Shown here one piece after another: positions 59,743 to 64,000 of a DNA stretch of 64,000 bases (its first letter is position 1; each line of letters starts with the position of its first letter). A model generated the notes under the pieces. That model saw only the letters and a program-made list of their open reading frames with translations, had not been told where the DNA came from and did not search any database. Made by a program: the position numbers and the translations under genes. The stretch is from assembly GCA_964030785.1 (NCBI GenBank), contig OZ034969.1, forward strand, positions 40,443,201-40,507,200, given 5' to 3'. This DNA is from Siderastrea siderea. Taxonomy: Eukaryota; Cnidaria; Anthozoa; Scleractinia; Rhizangiidae.

Positions 59743-62700
59743 TTGGAATCGAAACACATTTTTTACCGCCTTGTCTCCAATGCTTGTCAGTTTGCTCTTG
59801 ATGGAGATGACCCAAGCAAGCAATTCCAATGGAAAAAGGAGATTAATGAGTTTATAAACTCCTTGGAGGCTGTTGGTTCTACTTCTGCCGTTAATATTCT
59901 GAGGGAGCCAGGTTCATCTCGTGAGAAGAATAAGTCTTACAAATTTAGCTGGGATCATGTCAACTTCCCCTTGCCAAATAAATGTGCCAGATGAAAACTT
60001 CAACCAATGGTCGTAACAGGCAAAGGAATTATTCTCCACCTGCTGATTAACTTCACAAAAATAGCTCAACAATGTACCCCTCTGACAATGAGTGATCTGG
60101 TTCACATTGTTCCTATTTGTATGTCCAGGGATGCCATGGATATTAAACCAGGAGGCCTAATAGACTACAGCAAAAAAGGAAATTTTTGGACTTGAACAGA
60201 AGGCTGACGTCAAGTATGCAAAGGAACATCCTAATCTTGCTCCTGAAGACTTGAAGTTCTTCACAGAAGCAGGAGCGGTAATTCTCACCACGTTAGACAA
60301 TGAAACGTCGCTTCTAGTTGGTAGTGATTATCCAACCAAATCAATGTCGGGTGATACGGTATTTCACTTTATCGAAGATTGTGTCAAGAAGGTTCAATGC
60401 TGTCTAGCCTGTCGAGAAAGAACCCCTAAGTCCACGTCTGGCATACTTGACAGTATTCCTAACTGTGAATCAAGATGTTTAGAGTGTTCCAAGAACATAC
60501 TAGATGGTATTTGGGCACCTTGTGTGCAGTATTCAAAGGACAAACAGCCATCAGCCTTTCCTTTGTTGAAAGCATGTCACACTGCTGTGAAAATAGTCTC
60601 CAGTGTGTCAAGCTGGCTGTCTTGGTGTGGGCCAGTGATGGTGAAGCAAATAATCGAAAGGCTACAAAAACCATCAAGGAAGCAAAAGGAATCCAGAACT
60701 ATTGATGAGAACCTGACTCTCCTAAATGCATGCCCTGATGTGGTTCATGTTGGTAAAAAACTTCACAGATCCCTTGCAAATTGGTGGCTTTGGGTTGATT
60801 CCTGTAGATTCGACCTTGTGATTCTTCGTTTCCTTCGTAATAATGCAGACCCAGAAATAAGACAGCAGGCCAGAAACCTGTTATCTGCAAACTGTGTTCT
60901 GCAGAAAGACAGAATGGACTTGAACATCGTTCTGGAAGCTTGTCAGCCAAAGGCAATCATATTACTAAAGGATGTAAAAATGGTGACAGCCACCCTTTTA
61001 CCTGAGCCATACTGGGTTTGGCAGGGAAATGTAAAAGGGATTGTTCAAAGGCCAGTTGCAGCCACTGTAGGGCCATTTGGTACTATTTTACTACTCGATC
61101 AAGGCCAGCCTGAGAAGACAGGTAGAGTGCTAAAAGCTCGACTCCATTACCCAATGAACGTGGAGGTCATCGTACAACATCTTCACTGTCCACTTGATGT
61201 ACATTACATGGATGGCATTGCTTTTTAACAGACGTTAGGGACATCTTCTATTGTGACTTGTCAAAGAAAGCAACTATCTTCCCAAAGAGGATGTCCAGGC
61301 GCAAGCTGTTTGCATTTGCTGTAGACAAAGCTATTGTTCCAAAAGATGCTGGCCTAGGTGACTACACGTGCCCTGTCCTATGACAGAAACAACGGGAATG
61401 GGTAGCAGAATATTGAGATCAGATACCACTTGGCAATGATGGTCCAGGTGTTGAGAAGATCTCCCCACCAACTGTATACCACATGGACTGGCGTTCAATG
61501 AGAACTGTTTGTTCGTTTCAGACTCCAACATAGAATCTGGTGGTATAATAAAACTCTGGCTGGATGGAATGGCTCCTTAGAAATTGGTAGCAAGCAATAA
61601 ATGTGGCGTGGCCCATGACATAGCCTTTGATGGTCATAATCTCATTTTTACAGACCGAAAATACAATCAAGTCAAGCAACTGACTCCAACTGGTGATAAC
61701 AGGAAATGGTCAGTTTAAGACAGCAAGTGGAAGGTCATCATCAAGTAGCCATGCACAACCCACTGGCATAGCAACAGAGGGGCAAACGATATATGTTTGT
61801 GATACAGGGTCACAAACAAACAGGATTATTACCCTCACATCATCGTTGACCACCTACTTAGAAAACACACGAAAGATGTTTCAGGTGTTTTCTGTCTACT
61901 TGGACAACACAAAGTGTGGCTATGATCAAGATGTGGACCTTGATGAGGTAATCAGAAGCATCAACAGGGTTCAACAGTATTTCAAAAACCTCGTAGACGG
62001 GTTAAGGGAACATGTCACACTGAAGGACCACACGGTTCACCAGCAGACATGACAGCTGAAGCAGTGACCTCGACCTCAGACACCCTCAAGTCACCGGAGG
62101 AGATATTCAGCAATTTAACACCAGATTACAAGCAGGCGTTCTGCTCTCTTTCAATTCTTACCCTGGTGGTGGAACACTTTTTTTCGAGCATGCGTGATCG
62201 GTATGCCATGCCATACTTATTACAATGTGCCCAACTGTTGATTCCCACCATACAGGAGACAGTGAAGAAGCTAACAAATGCATCTTTCATTTACTACACG
62301 CGGAGGACAGCCTACTATCTGGATCTGGCAGCGTCGGTGCGTTATGCCAACCTCAAATAGCTTGAGAAACCGCCAGCAATCACAGTTTCGCCTCATGACC
62401 TCCAGCTATTACAAGAATGGCAGAGGCAATACTGTGGTGGTGTTCGGCAATGGACTGTCCGCGATATAAGCAAATTGTTTGCCATCGTTTCAAATCGTTT
62501 TCAATCGTTTCAAGGCTGAGGTAACCCACAACATCATGCGTTGCCAAGGACAACAAGCTGAAGAGGATAATGAAACACTGGTCACTGTTGTGGAAGATAG
62601 CTCAACACCAGTCCTGTTCAAAAAGGGAGTGTTTTTAGCGGTCAAGCCTGGATTCAAAATAAATGCACCGAGTCACGTCTCCAAAGCAAACTTCTACATT

Positions 62701-63081
62701 GTGATGACTGAATCAGATGTGCTCGACAATCCGAATGAGACTGCTATTGCTGTAATGTGGTTTTCTGGAACTGAGACAACAGGCGAAGAATTTGGCTGCT
62801 TTGTGGCTGTGGGATCAGGGACGCTTTAAAAAAAAGGCATCTTGTTTCCCCTGGAGAACAATGACCTAACAATCAGTGAGACTGGTGACAGTAATACAAG
62901 CAATATTGTGTACATCTCTGACACGTTATTCACGCATTTTAAACTCACTCAACAACAGAAACCCAACAGCATCTGCAGTTGCAGAAGTAAACCAATCAAT
63001 CCAATCAATCCCTTTCTGGAGAGAACTGGGTGGAGGCATGCTGAGCGGATAGTCGTGTTTGTAAAGCTCTCCGTATTTTAA
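59743..63081 (+). pseudogene. NHL-repeat, Cys-rich uncharacterised protein, decayed
   Basis: The longest open part (60251-61228) begins FFTEAGAVILTTLDNET and has two Cys-rich patches (VQCCLACRERT; SRCLECSKN). It also has CPDVVHVGKKLHRSLANWW and LRFLRNNADPE, and ends RVLKARLHYPMNVEVI. After stops, an NHL-type blade pair follows at 61600-61830: FTDRKYNQVKQLT-like, then QPTGIATEGQTIYVCDTGS. The later part has SILTLVVEHFFSSMRDR and FIYYTRRTAYYL at 62049-62360. A C-terminal domain at 62479-63081 includes SKANFYIVMTE. I recall multicopy proteins with this order in cnidarian and fish genomes. Their role is unknown to me and a transposon origin is possible. Many stops and frameshifts make this copy a pseudogene. 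Confidence 0.5.
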
Positions 63082-63109
63082 TTGTTTTTACTAATGCTTT
63101 ATGGCTGAC

Positions 63110-63590
63110 GAGACTTCAAATCTTAAAAAAAGAGCATGGAAGTGATTCAAGCATTTCTGATAATGAGCTGAGGTCCCCAGAAGAAAAAAGATCCAGAGAT
63201 AAGCCTTTGAAAGTTGACTTACCGTCTTCTTCAGGTGACATAATTTCGGAACACGTGGAAATGACTCACGACAACCTCGGTAAGAAAATTGACCTTATTC
63301 TTTTAAGTGTCGAGGCCGTGAACTCGAAACTGGAGTCAATAGGTGCAGTAGTCTAGAAGCCTAGAACAGAATCTTAACAAGATACAAAGCAGAGTCGAAA
63401 CGCTCGAGCAAGACCAGGCGAAGTCGAAGGTCACCATTAATGAAATGGAGGATGGCCTCCAAGCTTTGACTACCATTGTCGAAGAAAGTAGGACCGTCGA
63501 TGATGGAGTAAAGAAATACTGCGATAACAAATATAAGGAATTGCAGGACAAATGTGACCCTCCACAGGATTTCCAGCATAATGGTGATGA
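63110..63590 (+). pseudogene. LINE-type ORF1 coiled-coil fragment
   Basis: The reading starts with acidic and basic sequence (ISDNELRSPEEKRSRDK), then NLGKKIDLILLSVEAVNSKL. After an in-frame stop near 63354 it continues as SLEQNLNKIQSRVETLEQDQ and KVTINEMEDGLQAL. The heptad pattern predicts a trimer- or dimer-forming coiled coil like that of ORF1 proteins of non-LTR retrotransposons. No reverse transcriptase follows inside the window; the frame is cut at about 63590 by another repeat. Confidence 0.45.
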
Positions 63591-63810
63591 CACGGGCACG
63601 CATGCGATGACACGGCACACTAAGCGTGACAACTGACACGGCATATGCGCATATTTAATAAGGAAACAAAGAGTGTCACGGTAGCTTGTTTCGCACGCCT
63701 TAACACGCTAAAACTTTTGTTTTTAGCAGCGTGTTAAATGTCACGCTTCAAGCGTGCTAAAATGAGTAAATCGTGTGACATGGCACAGTAGACTGACACG
63801 GAATAGAAGA
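63586..63810. repeat. Small structured repeat with gacacgg words and a hairpin
   Basis: The words tgacacgg or its variants recur at about 63588, 63606, 63632, 63675 and 63792. A 10-bp inverted pair (ttaacacgct at 63700, agcgtgttaa at 63728) forms a hairpin. It interrupts the ORF1 coiled coil, consistent with a small non-autonomous insertion. Confidence 0.5.
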
Positions 63811-64000
63811 AGTGTAGTAACAATTTTGTTTAAAAACATCGGATGGTCACGAAAACTCCTGCTGTAAAAAGTTCCTTGCAGTGAGCTTTTGTTTTATTGT
63901 ATTTCATGTTTGCACCCTACGGGGAAGGATGAGAAATAAAATGACAGGGCTGTAGAATTATTGAAAAAATCTTTAGTGTTGTTCGACGCAATAATTTATA

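Overview
The window is eukaryotic and looks like accessory DNA from a cnidarian, most likely a stony coral. The grounds are AT-rich sequence, GT-AG introns, and a mixture of ISL2EU, Helitron, DIRS, Ty3/gypsy, IS3EU, piggyBac, hAT and CACTA-like elements. The species call is inference. I see no ordinary host gene with an intact frame, no rRNA, no tRNA and no CRISPR. Nearly every recognisable coding segment belongs to a mobile element, and most are broken.

Layout. 1-1741: relic of an ISL2EU-type element (transposase on +, YqaJ fragment on -). 2138-7320: a whole ISL2EU element with 122-bp terminal inverted repeats (TIRs), a SAP-SWIM-YqaJ protein on + and a THAP/DDE transposase on -. 10.85-14.64 kb: a second, diverged element of the same plan, preceded by a 24-bp minisatellite. 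15.0-20.0 kb (-): N-terminal half of a Helitron polyprotein, with a 2A-like NPGP motif in front of a cysteine-protease-like domain, and a 1.2-kb candidate insertion inside it. 20.2-23.7 kb (+): exons of an uncharacterised, DUF6589-like protein family. 24.1-24.5 and 27.3-27.87 kb: gag-like and reverse-transcriptase fragments of a DIRS-like element.

27.87-41.87 kb: a Ty3/gypsy element (LTR, gag, protease, start of RT) split by an 11,777-bp DNA transposon (29094-40870). That transposon has 245-bp TIRs and a perfect 6-bp target-site duplication. It carries two convergent genes with unbroken spliced frames. One is an IS3EU-like DDE integrase-type transposase of 393 aa in 11 exons. The other is a 581-aa SAM-domain protein kinase in 12 exons. 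It is the youngest and most intact element here, and a transposon carrying an apparently active kinase is the main discovery candidate.

42.5-44.8 kb: a 2.3-kb element with 540-bp inverted arms. 46.1-46.35 kb: a 90-bp repeat. 47.6-57.4 kb: a piggyBac transposase split by an 8.7-kb insertion with CACTA ends, a TAA duplication and dense catgaaa subterminal repeats, which contains a broken hAT transposase gene. 59.7-63.1 kb: a decayed NHL-repeat protein family member. 63.1-63.6 kb: a LINE-type ORF1 coiled-coil fragment interrupted by a small structured repeat.

The region is a nest of insertions (DIRS, then gypsy, then IS3EU-like; piggyBac, then CACTA, then hAT), which gives a relative age order. 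All family names come from motif recognition, not from database searches.
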